A DNA stretch of 34,116 bases from Nemertoderma westbladi (Eukaryota > Xenacoelomorpha > Nemertodermatida > Nemertodermatidae), in assembly GCA_032718475.1 (NCBI GenBank), contig JAUCBJ010000768.1:1-34116 (forward strand). Reading direction: 5' to 3'. A model generated the notes under the pieces. The model had not been told where the DNA came from. It saw nothing but the letters and a program-made list of their open reading frames with translations, and ran no database searches. Shown here piece after piece: positions 1-10,070 of the stretch (position 1 is the stretch's first letter; each line of letters starts with the position of its first letter). A program made the position numbers and the translations under genes.

Positions 1-2
1 TT

Positions 3-3000
3 AGTGATGTTAATACTAATGGTAGGCCTGCTGATCCAGTAGCTACCGGTACACATATTAAAAATCCACGCATAGATCGAACCTGTCAGCCAGATCGTCT
101 GAACAAAGACGTTTCTCTTGCAGACTACAATACATGGAAAATTAATTTCCTCCAATTTTTCCGTATAAATGCGATGCAACACATGGAGCATGATTACCAA
201 ATTGCTCAACTTCAAGCATGTATTTCTCCAGAATTACAAACTACAAGTCGTCTGTCCCTTAATGTCACACCACAACATACTGTTGATGAAATTCTGGACA
301 TTCTCCATGAATATTACAAAAAAAAATGTAGTTGGATTCGCAGATGTGTCGAATTCAACAGTTGTCATCAGGTCGCTGGTGAACCATTTAATGATTTTTT
401 TGTTCGCCTGCGTGGCCTGCAAGAATTAACTGAACCATGCCACAGATGTATAGACCGCAACTTAATGGTCCAAATATGTCAAGGTGTCATAAACATTGAA
501 CTCCAACGGAAATTATTTGCTTTACAAATGGGGCACCCTACCTTAGATGACGTTAGAAATGAATGTATTGCATTTGAACACGGTGACCATGAATCAAATG
601 TTTCCAAACAACCAAACCGTGATCAATTAATACACAATATACAAACAATTTCGTCCCCAGATGGGGCTGTTGAAATACCGGTACCACAATATACATTTAC
701 TATTGATGAAATTCGAGAAACAATGTTAAATAGTAAAGGTACTGATTCTGATATAATTCATGCACTTCAAGTTTTAAAAACGCAACAACTTCCAGCACGG
801 TCAAAGAAAACTTACCCTATTTATAGGGGTAAAGGCAATACACAAACCCAATCTACATTCTCAAAAAGTACTTCATCAAAAAGCCGGAATTGCCCTTGGT
901 GTGGTGGACCATCACCACATGAAAATAATAGACAAAACTGTCCAGCCAGTGGGAAATTATGTGTCAATTGTGGGAGAAAGGGACACTTTTCATTTGCTTG
1001 TAAAGCAAACCCAGCTATGCAATCTTTTCAACAACGACAAATTAATCAAATTGAATATAATAAACAATGCGATGAAGGGGATGATGACAGTGACCAATCA
1101 TCCTATGTTTATCGTGCTGGCGTTAATATTAATGTGATTTCAGATGAAGTTCATATTACTCAAATTAAATTTTCACATTCTGCACCATTGATACGAATTA
1201 ATGTATGTGGAACACAAAATAATGCCATTTTTGTTTGTGACTCACTTCCAGATACTGGTGCAGATGCCCCAATCGTACCATATGGTCTAATAAAAGACAA
1301 TGATTTAATAATGGAGATTAAAAAATCTCACAAGCCGAAGGTATTTGCTGCAAACGGTACTGTAATCCAATCCATTGGTATCATAACTTTAAAATTACAT
1401 TACTATGGACATAAGGCTATAATCAATGCAGTGGTTACAGAAACAGCATCTACCTTTTTGCTACCCTGGTTTACCCTGAAACAATTAAAAATCATACCAG
1501 AATGTTTTCCCCTTCCATATATATTTCCAAAAGATAGCAGGGATCTTTATGTCCAAGAAGTATCATCAGCTAATAATGTGCGATCAACATTATTAGATGA
1601 ATATTCTGATGTCTTTGATACTGAACAGTTCCAGGCTATGGACATAACTCCAATGAAAATACACCTTAAACAAAATGCAATTCCATCTAAGATATATACT
1701 GCAAGAAAAATCCCTGTTCATCTAGAGGCAGACACAAAGGCAGAATTAGAAAATATGACCAAACTAGGAGTAATTAAAAAATTAGAATCTGATGCTGAAC
1801 CCCCAGAATGGATTTCTCCAATGGTGGTTATACAAAAACCACGAGGTGGGATTCGAATATGTGTGGACTACACTGCTCTAAATCAATACATAGAACGCCC
1901 GGTACATCCATTTAAGTGTCCTGCTGATATCGTTGCAAATTTAAATAATGGGTGTCAGTTTTTCTCAACTTTAGATGCAGTGAAAGGATACTGGCAAGTT
2001 CCTCTTGAATTCAATAGCCAAAAATATACAACATTCCTAACTCCATGGGGTTGCTATGTTTTTCTTCGAGCCCCAATGGGCCTTAGTTCAACTGGTGATG
2101 TATATTGTATATGGGGAGATACAGCAATATCTGGAATCCCTTCAGTAGAAAAAGTTGTAGATGATATGCTGGTTCATACAGTTACATTTGAAGAACATGT
2201 GACTGTTGTGAGATCCATACTAGACCGATGTAGACAATACAAGATTACATTGTCAAAAGATAAATTTATCTTCGCCCAGCCAGAAGTGGAATTTATTGGA
2301 ATGCGCATCGGGCGAAATGGTATTCATGGTGATCCATTAAAGATGGAAGCTATTAGAGAATTCCCAATACCAAAAGACATTTCCATGTTGAAATCTTTTT
2401 TTGGTATTATTACACAACTTCAAATGTTTACACCAAATCTGGCTCAGATATCTGCACCATTACGTGGTTTGTTGAGCCCTAAGAATGCATTTGTATGGAC
2501 CCATGATCATACACAAGCTTTCAATGCAACCAAAAATTTACTTACTTGTTTACCGGCCCTTCAACCATTCGATAAAACATTACCAATTTCACTACACACA
2601 GATGCCTCTAAAGATGGTATTGGATATGTACTCATGCAAAAACATGACAGCAATTGGTGTATAGTAACCTGTGGAAGCCGTTTTGTCACTCCCACAGAGT
2701 CGAATTGGGCTGTCATTGAACGTGAGCTGTTAGCTGTTCAATGGGCAGTAACGAAATGCAGAGTATATTTACAAGGTTGCCCAAATTTTTCTGTTAACAC
2801 AGATCATAAACCTCTAATCACCATATTAAATAGTAAAACATTGGACAAAATAGGTAATTTACGACTTCAGAGAATCAAAGAAAAGCTTATTGGATATAAC
2901 TTTACTGCTATATGGATACCGGGTAAGAATAATGGCTCTGCCGATGCTCTATCTAGAGCACCTGTATCTCAACCTGATAAAGAGGATATAGATCAAGTAA

Positions 3001-4334
3001 ATGAGATCATCACTCAAGTAAACGAAGTCATTACAGTAAATTCTAATGATATTGACCCATCGCACACTCTATTTACGAAAGCTGTTAGTGAAGATACCGA
3101 ATATAAACTCCTTATTTCTCATATTATTTCTGGATGTTACAAGATACCTCAAGAGTTAATTATGTTCAAAAACATAATTAAAGACCTTTCAATATGTAAT
3201 GAGCTAATCTTGTATGGAGATCGTATTGTTGTACCAAAAAAGGCCAGAAATGAGGTTCTGCGTCGATTACATGTACCACATCAAGGAATTCGTCGATCCA
3301 AAGAAAGAGCCCGCCGATTATATTATTGGCCAGGAATGAATAGTGATATAACCAACACTGTTGAGAACTGTCATAATTGTCAAAAATATAGACCCAGTCA
3401 GGCACCAGAACCAATGACTCTTGATGTTAATCCGACTCGACCATTTGAAAATGTCTCGACTGACCTTTGTAGCTATGGAAATAATATATATCTCATATAT
3501 GTGGACCGTTTTTCTGGATGGCCAATAGTTATTTTGTTCAATAAACCTCCAACAACATCCCAAATAACTTCAAAACTAATCGATCTGTTTTGTGATACAG
3601 GCGTTCCTGTGAAAATGCGATCAGATGGTGGATCACAATATGCTTCAGCAGAGTTCAATACTTTTTGCAACAATTGGCATATAGACCACACCCTTAGTAG
3701 TGCATATTATCCCCAATCTAATGGTCATGCCGAAGCTGGTATAAAATCAATGAAATCTTTAATTAAAAAATATACTTCAACTAATGGCCAATTAAATCAT
3801 GAAGGATTCAAAGAAGCAATATTAGAGTGGAGAAATACTCCCCGTGATGGTGATACTCCAGCTCCTTCAGTACTACTATATGGAAGACTAATGCGCACTC
3901 GTCTCCCTGCAAGCAAAGAAGCCTTGGACTTTCAGTGGAATAAAGTATTTGACGATATTGATAGAAAAATAGTGGATAAAAAACGTTGGGTAACAAAATC
4001 AAGATACGACTTACACACACATCCACTCAAACCTCTCTCCATAGGCACCTCTGTATTTGTTCAGGATGTCAGGACAAAGTTATGGGATCGAGTAGGTCGA
4101 ATAACTGATATAAGAGATAATGGTCATAGTTATTACGTTGCATTTCCATCTGGTCGTATCCTGCTGAGAAATAGGCGTTTTTTACGCCCAGAACCTTTGA
4201 TAAATAGCAATATAAATGATAGTAATAATAAATACAAAGAAATGGCTTCAGATACTGTAATTGTAGATCTACCCCTTCGGCGAAGCATCAGAGCAAAACA
4301 GTTACCAAACCGATATGGACAATTGATTAAGTAA
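3..4334 (+). CDS. gag-pol: Ty3/gypsy LTR retrotransposon Gag-Pol polyprotein, 5' end outside window
   Basis: The frame is open from the window edge to the TAA at 4332-4334; the first ATG is at 174, but in-frame codons continue upstream, so Gag is cut by the window. Residues here are counted from that ATG. Gag ends in cysteine-rich knuckles (about 238-277, including CVNCGRKGHFSFAC). The aspartic protease has DTGA near 359. Reverse transcriptase shows TLDAVKGYWQVP near 596 and a VVDDM active-site box near 662, a variant of YxDD. RNase H has HTDASKDG near 807 and NTDHKPL. Integrase has an HHCC zinc-binding region (about 1032-1068) and a D,D,E core near 1096, 1148 and 1187. The order protease-RT-RNase H-integrase identifies Ty3/gypsy. 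Gag and Pol share one frame and there is no env ORF. The lack of any stop over 4.3 kb suggests a young, possibly active copy. Family assignment is firm; activity is inference. Confidence 0.93.
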   Translation, partial: SDVNTNGRPADPVATGTHIKNPRIDRTCQPDRLNKDVSLADYNTWKINFLQFFRINAMQHMEHDYQIAQLQACISPELQTTSRLSLNVTPQHTVDEILDILHEYYKKKCSWIRRCVEFNSCHQVAGEPFNDFFVRLRGLQELTEPCHRCIDRNLMVQICQGVINIELQRKLFALQMGHPTLDDVRNECIAFEHGDHESNVSKQPNRDQLIHNIQTISSPDGAVEIPVPQYTFTIDEIRETMLNSKGTDSDIIHALQVLKTQQLPARSKKTYPIYRGKGNTQTQSTFSKSTSSKSRNCPWCGGPSPHENNRQNCPASGKLCVNCGRKGHFSFACKANPAMQSFQQRQINQIEYNKQCDEGDDDSDQSSYVYRAGVNINVISDEVHITQIKFSHSAPLIRINVCGTQNNAIFVCDSLPDTGADAPIVPYGLIKDNDLIMEIKKSHKPKVFAANGTVIQSIGIITLKLHYYGHKAIINAVVTETASTFLLPWFTLKQLKIIPECFPLPYIFPKDSRDLYVQEVSSANNVRSTLLDEYSDVFDTEQFQAMDITPMKIHLKQNAIPSKIYTARKIPVHLEADTKAELENMTKLGVIKKLESDAEPPEWISPMVVIQKPRGGIRICVDYTALNQYIERPVHPFKCPADIVANLNNGCQFFSTLDAVKGYWQVPLEFNSQKYTTFLTPWGCYVFLRAPMGLSSTGDVYCIWGDTAISGIPSVEKVVDDMLVHTVTFEEHVTVVRSILDRCRQYKITLSKDKFIFAQPEVEFIGMRIGRNGIHGDPLKMEAIREFPIPKDISMLKSFFGIITQLQMFTPNLAQISAPLRGLLSPKNAFVWTHDHTQAFNATKNLLTCLPALQPFDKTLPISLHTDASKDGIGYVLMQKHDSNWCIVTCGSRFVTPTESNWAVIERELLAVQWAVTKCRVYLQGCPNFSVNTDHKPLITILNSKTLDKIGNLRLQRIKEKLIGYNFTAIWIPGKNNGSADALSRAPVSQPDKEDIDQVNEIITQVNEVITVNSNDIDPSHTLFTKAVSEDTEYKLLISHIISGCYKIPQELIMFKNIIKDLSICNELILYGDRIVVPKKARNEVLRRLHVPHQGIRRSKERARRLYYWPGMNSDITNTVENCHNCQKYRPSQAPEPMTLDVNPTRPFENVSTDLCSYGNNIYLIYVDRFSGWPIVILFNKPPTTSQITSKLIDLFCDTGVPVKMRSDGGSQYASAEFNTFCNNWHIDHTLSSAYYPQSNGHAEAGIKSMKSLIKKYTSTNGQLNHEGFKEAILEWRNTPRDGDTPAPSVLLYGRLMRTRLPASKEALDFQWNKVFDDIDRKIVDKKRWVTKSRYDLHTHPLKPLSIGTSVFVQDVRTKLWDRVGRITDIRDNGHSYYVAFPSGRILLRNRRFLRPEPLINSNINDSNNKYKEMASDTVIVDLPLRRSIRAKQLPNRYGQLIK

Positions 4335-4651
4335 ATAATGTTCCTTGGTATTATTTTTAAGATTATTACAATAAATGACTAAGAATGAAGATTGAATTAA
4401 TTTTGAGTAATTTGTATTGTATTGTAATAGATTATGTTTAAGCTATTTTGAATATGAAAGATGGTATATAATTTAGAATCAAAAACTGAAAAGGGATGTA
4501 TATTATTTTAGAGTATATCTATATATATCGAGTCAAGATTATTGATTGTGTATTGATTATATATTTAGGACCATATTTTTGTTAGAAGATTTAGTATGAT
4601 TTTTTTTTTGTTTATTTCTGATCTTTTGAGTTCAAAGATCATGGGGGGAGG
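4335..4651 (+). other. Gypsy element 3' untranslated region with polypurine tract
   Basis: AT-rich non-coding DNA between the gag-pol stop and the 3' LTR. It ends in a purine run (six G, then AGG, 4643-4651) directly before TGTACAG, the expected place and composition of the polypurine tract that primes plus-strand synthesis. No other ORF is visible here. Confidence 0.7.
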
Positions 4652-4894
4652 TGTACAGTGTTGATCTAAGTGATAAGTCTTGATGATAAGTGATGATCTT
4701 AAGTGATATTATATACTTATATATATGTAGGCCTACAGGCCTATGGTAAGTCAAGTATTCAATATATAACATAAGTACTTCTGTACTTTGTCATCTGGCA
4801 ATCCCATATTTTCATACACAGCAGTCTGGCAGTATATCTACTGCCTACTGGTACTTCAGTACTTTACAGGCCTCGAACTCGAGGATTCTGTACA
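4652..4894 (+). repeat. Putative 3' LTR of the gypsy element
   Basis: It begins with TGTACAG right after the polypurine tract. The best 3' boundary I can see is CTGTACA at 4888-4894, the exact reverse complement of the first seven bases, giving a 243-bp LTR with TG...CA ends. A shorter alternative ends at TTTACA (4867). The 5' LTR is outside the window, so neither the boundary nor a target-site duplication can be checked. Confidence 0.6.
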
Positions 4895-5042
4895 GCTGTT
4901 TGCGTAAATTAGCTGTCGATGTGCGAGGATTAAACTGTAAACCGGCATTTGTACGGTGGATTTTTAATGCGGCTCGGTCGAGTTCATCTATTTCGTCCGC
5001 AGTGAGGTCCAAGTAATCCTCTGGGTTAATAGCTTCCGCCAT
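4845..5042 (-). CDS. Small hypothetical ORF apparently interrupted by the gypsy LTR
   Basis: A 65-codon frame on the minus strand with a real ATG at 5042. I do not recognise the product. The first about 49 residues (acidic start MAEAINPEDYLDLTADEIDE, then a basic helical stretch ending ANLRKQLYRIL) lie outside the proposed LTR; the last about 16 would be LTR-encoded. The helical pattern with spaced leucines loosely resembles SAP-like domains found at the start of some Gag proteins, but this is weak inference. It may be the start of a host gene exon or of another element cut by the gypsy insertion. Confidence 0.3.
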   Translation of the reverse strand: MAEAINPEDYLDLTADEIDELDRAALKIHRTNAGLQFNPRTSTANLRKQLYRILEFEACKVLKYQ

Positions 5043-5288
5043 TTATTGTATTCGTAATTGAATTAGAAAATAAAATAATTCAAAAACAAGTAATTTACTT
5101 TACTCGCAGCGCCATGCTGTGATCCCTATAATATAGTTAGATCATGCAAAAAGGTAAATTAAGTTTATCCTGTATATCGGTAATCCCGTAGTATATTAGT
5201 CGTACTTATCCTAAGCTAGAATACATTTTGAATTTCCCGCCACCTGCATTTAAATGTTACATAAACATAATAAGGGTAGAACCCACCA
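5043..5288. other. Intergenic, nothing recognised
   Basis: AT-rich sequence between the small antisense ORF and the first minisatellite block. No ORF, RNA gene or repeat is evident. Confidence 0.5.
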
Positions 5289-6083
5289 CTGCGGAGGGTG
5301 TGGGAGACGGAGTGGGAGGTATGGGGGGATCTGTGGAGGGTGTGGGAGACGGAGTGGGAAGTACAGGAGGATCTGTGGAGGGTGTGGGAGACGGAGTGGG
5401 AAGTACAGGAGGATCTGTGGAGGGTGTAGGAGACGGAGTGGGGAGTACAGGAGGATCTGCGGAGGGTGTGGGAGACGGAGTGGGAGGTATGGGGGGATCT
5501 GTGGAGGGTGTGGGAGACGGAGTGGGAAGTACAGGAGGATCTGTGGACGGTGTGGGAGACGGTGTAGGAAGTACAGGATGATCTGTGGAGGGTGTGGGAG
5601 ACGGAGTGGGAGGTATGGGGGATCTGTGGAGGGTGTGGGAGACGGAGTGGGAAGTACAGGAGGATCTGCGGAGGGTGTGGGAGACGGAGTGGGAAGTACA
5701 GGATGATCTGTGGAGGGTGTGGGAGACGGAGTGGGAGGTATGGGGGGATCTGTGGACGGTGTGGGAGACGGTGTAGGAAGTACAGGATGATCTGTGGAGG
5801 GTGTGGGAGACGGAGTGGGAAGTACAGGAGGATGTGTGGAGGGTGTAGGAGACGGAGTGGGGAGTGCAGGAGGATCTGCGGAGGGTGTGGGAGACGGAGT
5901 GGGAGGTATGGGGGGATCTGTGGAGGGTGTGGGAGACGGAGTGGGAAGTACAGGAGGATCTGTGGAGGGTGTGGGAGACGGAGTGGGAAGTACAGGAGGA
6001 TCTGCGGAGGGTGTGGGAGACGGAGTGGGAAGTACAGGAGGATCTGCGGAGGGTGTGGGAGACGGAGTGGGAGGTATGGGGGG
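5289..6083 (+). repeat. 42-bp G-rich minisatellite, block 1
   Basis: Tandem copies of a 42-bp unit (one exemplar at 5327-5368) with core pieces GGATCTGTGGAGGG, TGTGGGAGACGG and AGTGGGAAGTACAGG. Variants recur: GTGTAGG for GTGTGGG, CTGCGG for CTGTGG, GGTATGGGGGG for AGTACAGGAGG. The plus strand is very G-rich and C-poor, with several GGG runs per unit. It ends where the truncated retrotransposon's (ATT)n tail begins. Because 42 is a multiple of three and the unit lacks stops, most frames stay open; I do not regard these as genes. Confidence 0.95.
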
Positions 6084-7546
6084 ATTATTATTATTATTAT
6101 TAATATAAATTTACACCATAACTTAGAACTGAACAAAGACTGCATAGACAATTTAACTATAGTATTATATGGTGATGGGGTTTCCCCCATAAAAGATACA
6201 TTACATACATTTCATACATTACTTAGTTTAAAATATGAGTTAATAATTATTTAAGGTACATTAAAATACATCGAGTTAAAATTATTACTGTATGTAATTG
6301 GTAATTGAAAATATATATATACGTATTAATAAAAGGGTCGGTCTCTGATGTCGTAAAAATGAGATAAAATATATGCATATTAAATTTAAAATGAGATGCA
6401 GTAAATACGTATTAAAAGGGTCAGAGTGGATGTGAAATGTAATAAAATTTGTATTAATTAAATAAAGCATTATAGAATATAAGTCGTTATCTATGGGTAT
6501 AAATCATCGAGACGAGAGTTATTATTTCTACAGTTCATCAAGACGCAGCTGCAGCACACCGACCAGCTACAGGGAATATCAATTGAGTAGTGTTTAATGA
6601 AGTACCTCCAAAATAAATCGATCAGACGAGATTTAAGCCCTACATGGTTTGTGAAATTGATTCGATTAGGTAATACATTTGCAATGTAAGGTACTCGGAA
6701 CCAAAAGTTTTGTTCTGACTTGCATTTCTTCGGCCGCACAACATTAAATAAAATCCGATCATTTGAACGAGTATTTTGGTTTGATGGTCTGCTTAGTTTG
6801 AGGTGTTCTTCCCAGTTGATATCGCATTTTCCAGCGATAATCTTCGACAGCGTCATCAAATCTAGGAGTTGTAGGTAGAGAGAAAGGGGGAGTATGTTAA
6901 GTGATTTGAGCCGATCTGTGTAGGTCGATTCATTATCTCGTAGTATCCAGATAGTGGCACGTCGTTGTAGACTCTCTATACGTGATAGGTCGTGTTTATT
7001 TGGAGACCAACATGGTGATGCATAGGTTATTATCGGTAGAATCATAGATTTGTACATATTTAATTTCGATAGAGCGGTAAGATTTGATGCACAGTTACGT
7101 TTTATTAGTTGGAAGGCCATGTTTCCTTTACTGCATTTTTCAGTTACGTGTGCGGTCCAGGTAATATTCGATGAGAAGGTGACTCCCAGATCTTTTTCTG
7201 AGGTGGTTCGTTCTATCGGATGGCTATTAATAAATTTTACGTTGGACTGCCCTTGAAAAATAAGTTGTTTACATTTGCTGATATTAAATTCAAGACCGTT
7301 ACTTTGACCCCAGACTGATAATTTATTTAAATCGTCTTGTATTTGTGGGGGATTGGTTGTCGGATATATGGAAACAAGTTTGCAATCGTCAGCGAGTAGA
7401 TAAGGGTCTGTTTGTGTGCAAATGTTCGGTAGGTCATTCGATTCTACTAAGAATAACAATGTTGCTAGAATACTTCCTTGCGGAGTCCCGCTGTCAACAT
7501 CTTTAGTTTTTGACACTGCATCCACAACTTTCACTGATTGAGTTCT
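6084..7546 (-). mobile_element. 5'-truncated non-LTR retrotransposon fragment, copy 1
   Basis: A minus-strand LINE fragment inserted in the minisatellite. Its 3' end carries a (TAA)n tail, seen on the plus strand as (ATT)n at 6084-6102. The 5' end is cut inside the reverse transcriptase at about 7546, where the 42-bp repeat resumes. The 3' UTR (about 6103-6490) is AT-rich. 5' truncation with a microsatellite tail is typical of target-primed reverse transcription. A second copy lies exactly 2,524 bp downstream. Confidence 0.85.
6491..7546 (-). pseudogene. Reverse transcriptase C-terminal fragment, CR1/jockey-like, copy 1
   Basis: About 350 codons without a stop, covering only the second half of a LINE reverse transcriptase and its C-terminal region. 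Visible motifs are [15 protein letters not shown] (RT motif of the GxPQGS type), then LLADDCKL, a variant of the catalytic YADD box with both aspartates kept, then [11 protein letters not shown] and the thumb-like region with [10 protein letters not shown]. The end ([15 protein letters not shown], then FWRYF) resembles CR1/jockey-type termini. There is no endonuclease and no genuine start; upstream the frame runs straight into the satellite. It is a dead-on-arrival insertion, although its frame is intact. Clade assignment is tentative. Confidence 0.8.
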
Positions 7547-8607
7547 ATGGAGGGTGTGGGATCTGTGGAGGGTGTGGGAGACGGAGTGGGAAGTACAGGA
7601 GGATCTGTGGAGGGTGTGGGAGATGGAGTGGGAAGTACAGGAGGATCTGTGGAGGGTGTAGGAGACGGAGTGGGAAGTACAGGAGGATCTGTGGAGGGTA
7701 TAGGAGACGGAGTGGGAAATACAGGAGGATCTGTGGAGGGTGTAGGAGACGGAGTGGGGAGTACAGGAGGATCTGCGGAGGGTGTGGGAGACGGAGTGGG
7801 AGGTATGGGGGATCTGTGGAGAGTGTGGGAGACGGAGTGGGAAGTACAGGAGGATCTGCGGAGGGTGTGGGAGACGGAGTGGAAAGTATGGGGGGATCTG
7901 TGGAGGGTGTGGGAGACGGAGTGGGAAGTACAGGAGGATCTGTGGAGGGTGTGGGAGACGGAGTGGGAAATACAGGAGGATCTGTGGAGGGTGTAGGAGA
8001 CGGAGTGGGGAGTACAGGAGGATCTGCGGAGGGTGTGGGAGACGGAGTGGGAGGTATGGGGGATCTGTGGAGGGTGTGGGAGACGGAGTGGGAAGTACAG
8101 GAGGATCTGTGGACAGTGTGGGAGACGGTGTAGGAAGTACACGATGATCTGTGGAGGGTGTGGGAGACGGAGTGCAAAGTAGAGGAGGATGTGTGGAGGG
8201 TGTAGGAGACGGAGTGGGGAGTACAGGAGGATCTGCGGAGGGTGTGGGAGACGGAGTGGGAGGTATGGGGGATCTGTGGAGGGTGTGGGAGACGGAGTGG
8301 GAAGTACAGGATGATCTGTGGAGGGTGTGGGAGACGGAGTGGGAGGTATGGGGGGATCTGTGGACGGTGTGGGAGACGGTGTAGGAAGTACAGGATGATC
8401 TGTGGAGGGTGTGGGAGACGGAGTGGGAAGTACAGGAGGATGTGTGGAGGGTGTAGGAGACGGAGTGGGGAGTACAGGAGGATCTGCGGAGGGTGTGGGA
8501 GACGGAGTGGGAGGTATGGGGGGATCTGTGGAGGGTGTGGGAGACGGAGTGGGAAGTACAGGAGGATCTGTGGAGGGTGTGGGAGACGGAGTGGGAGGTA
8601 TGGGGGG
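7547..8607 (+). repeat. 42-bp G-rich minisatellite, block 2
   Basis: Same 42-bp family as block 1, starting in mid-unit directly after the LINE fragment and ending at the (ATT)n tail of copy 2. Contains 41-bp units (GGTATGGGGGATC with five G instead of six), which shift the reading frame along the array. Confidence 0.95.
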
Positions 8608-10070
8608 ATTATTATTATTATTATTAATATAAATTTACACCATAACTTAGAACTGAACAAAGACTGCATAGACAATTTAACTATAGTATTATATGGTGAT
8701 GGGGTTTCCCCCATAAAAGATACATTACATACATTTCATACATTACTTAGTTTAAAATATGAGTTAATAATTATTTAAGGTACATTAAAATACATCGAGT
8801 TAAAATTATTACTGTATGTAATTGGTAATTGAAAATATATATATACGTATTAATAAAAGGGTCGGTCTCTGATGTCGTAAAAATGAGATAAAATATATGC
8901 ATATTAAATTTAAAATGAGATGCAGTAAATACGTATTAAAAGGGTCAGAGTGGATGTGAAATGTAATAAAATTTGTATTAATTAAATAAAGCATTATAGA
9001 ATATAAGTCGTTATCTATGGGTATAAATCATCGAGACGAGAGTTATTATTTCTACAGTTCATCAAGACGCAGCTGCAGCACACCGACCAGCTACAGGGAA
9101 TATCAATTGAGTAGTGTTTAATGAAGTACCTCCAAAATAAATCGATCAGACGAGATTTAAGCCCTACATGGTTTGTGAAATTGATTCGATTAGGTAATAC
9201 ATTTGCAATGTAAGGTACTCGGAACCAAAAGTTTTGTTCTGACTTGCATTTCTTCGGCCGCACAACATTAAATAAAATCCGATCATTTGAACGAGTATTT
9301 TGGTTTGATGGTCTGCTTAGTTTGAGGTGTTCTTCCCAGTTGATATCGCATTTTCCAGCGATAATCTTCGACAGCGTCATCAAATCTAGGAGTTGTAGGT
9401 AGAGAGAAAGGGGGAGTATGTTAAGTGATTTGAGCCGATCTGTGTAGGTCGATTCATTATCTCGTAGTATCCAGATAGTGGCACGTCGTTGTAGACTCTC
9501 TATACGTGATAGGTCGTGTTTATTTGGAGACCAACATGGTGATGCATAGGTTATTATCGGTAGAATCATAGATTTGTACATATTTAATTTCGATAGAGCG
9601 GTAAGATTTGATGCACAGTTACGTTTTATTAGTTGGAAGGCCATGTTTCCTTTACTGCATTTTTCAGTTACGTGTGCGGTCCAGGTAATATTCGATGAGA
9701 AGGTGACTCCCAGATCTTTTTCTGAGGTGGTTCGTTCTATCGGATGGCTATTAATAAATTTTACGTTGGACTGCCCTTGAAAAATAAGTTGTTTACATTT
9801 GCTGATATTAAATTCAAGACCGTTACTTTGACCCCAGACTGATAATTTATTTAAATCGTCTTGTATTTGTGGGGGATTGGTTGTCGGATATATGGAAACA
9901 AGTTTGCAATCGTCAGCGAGTAGATAAGGGTCTGTTTGTGTGCAAATGTTCGGTAGGTCATTCGATTCTACTAAGAATAACAATGTTGCTAGAATACTTC
10001 CTTGCGGAGTCCCGCTGTCAACATCTTTAGTTTTTGACACTGCATCCACAACTTTCACTGATTGAGTTCT
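8608..10070 (-). mobile_element. 5'-truncated non-LTR retrotransposon fragment, copy 2
   Basis: Second copy of the 6084-7546 insertion, same orientation, (TAA)n tail, 3' UTR and truncation point, at offset 2,524. The shared truncation point and shared flanking satellite variants show that it arose by duplication of the locus, not by a second retrotransposition. Confidence 0.85.
9015..10070 (-). pseudogene. Reverse transcriptase C-terminal fragment, CR1/jockey-like, copy 2
   Basis: Its translation is the same as that of the copy at 6491-7546 over the whole shared region, including SGTPQGS and LLADDCKL. Here the frame also continues upstream without a stop through the antisense strand of the minisatellite to about 13181, giving a nominal 1,388-codon ORF. 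That extension is low-complexity serine/histidine-rich satellite translation and I do not treat it as a real fusion protein. The element lacks the endonuclease and the first RT motifs, so it cannot be autonomous. Confidence 0.8.

Noticed and set aside
5289-6083. CRISPR-like array
   Set aside because: Units are contiguous with no unique spacers, and the context is clearly animal DNA.
9574-9780. Short plus-strand ORFs in the LINE fragments (also at 7050)
   Set aside because: Antisense shadows of the RT frame, present in both copies only because the locus is duplicated.
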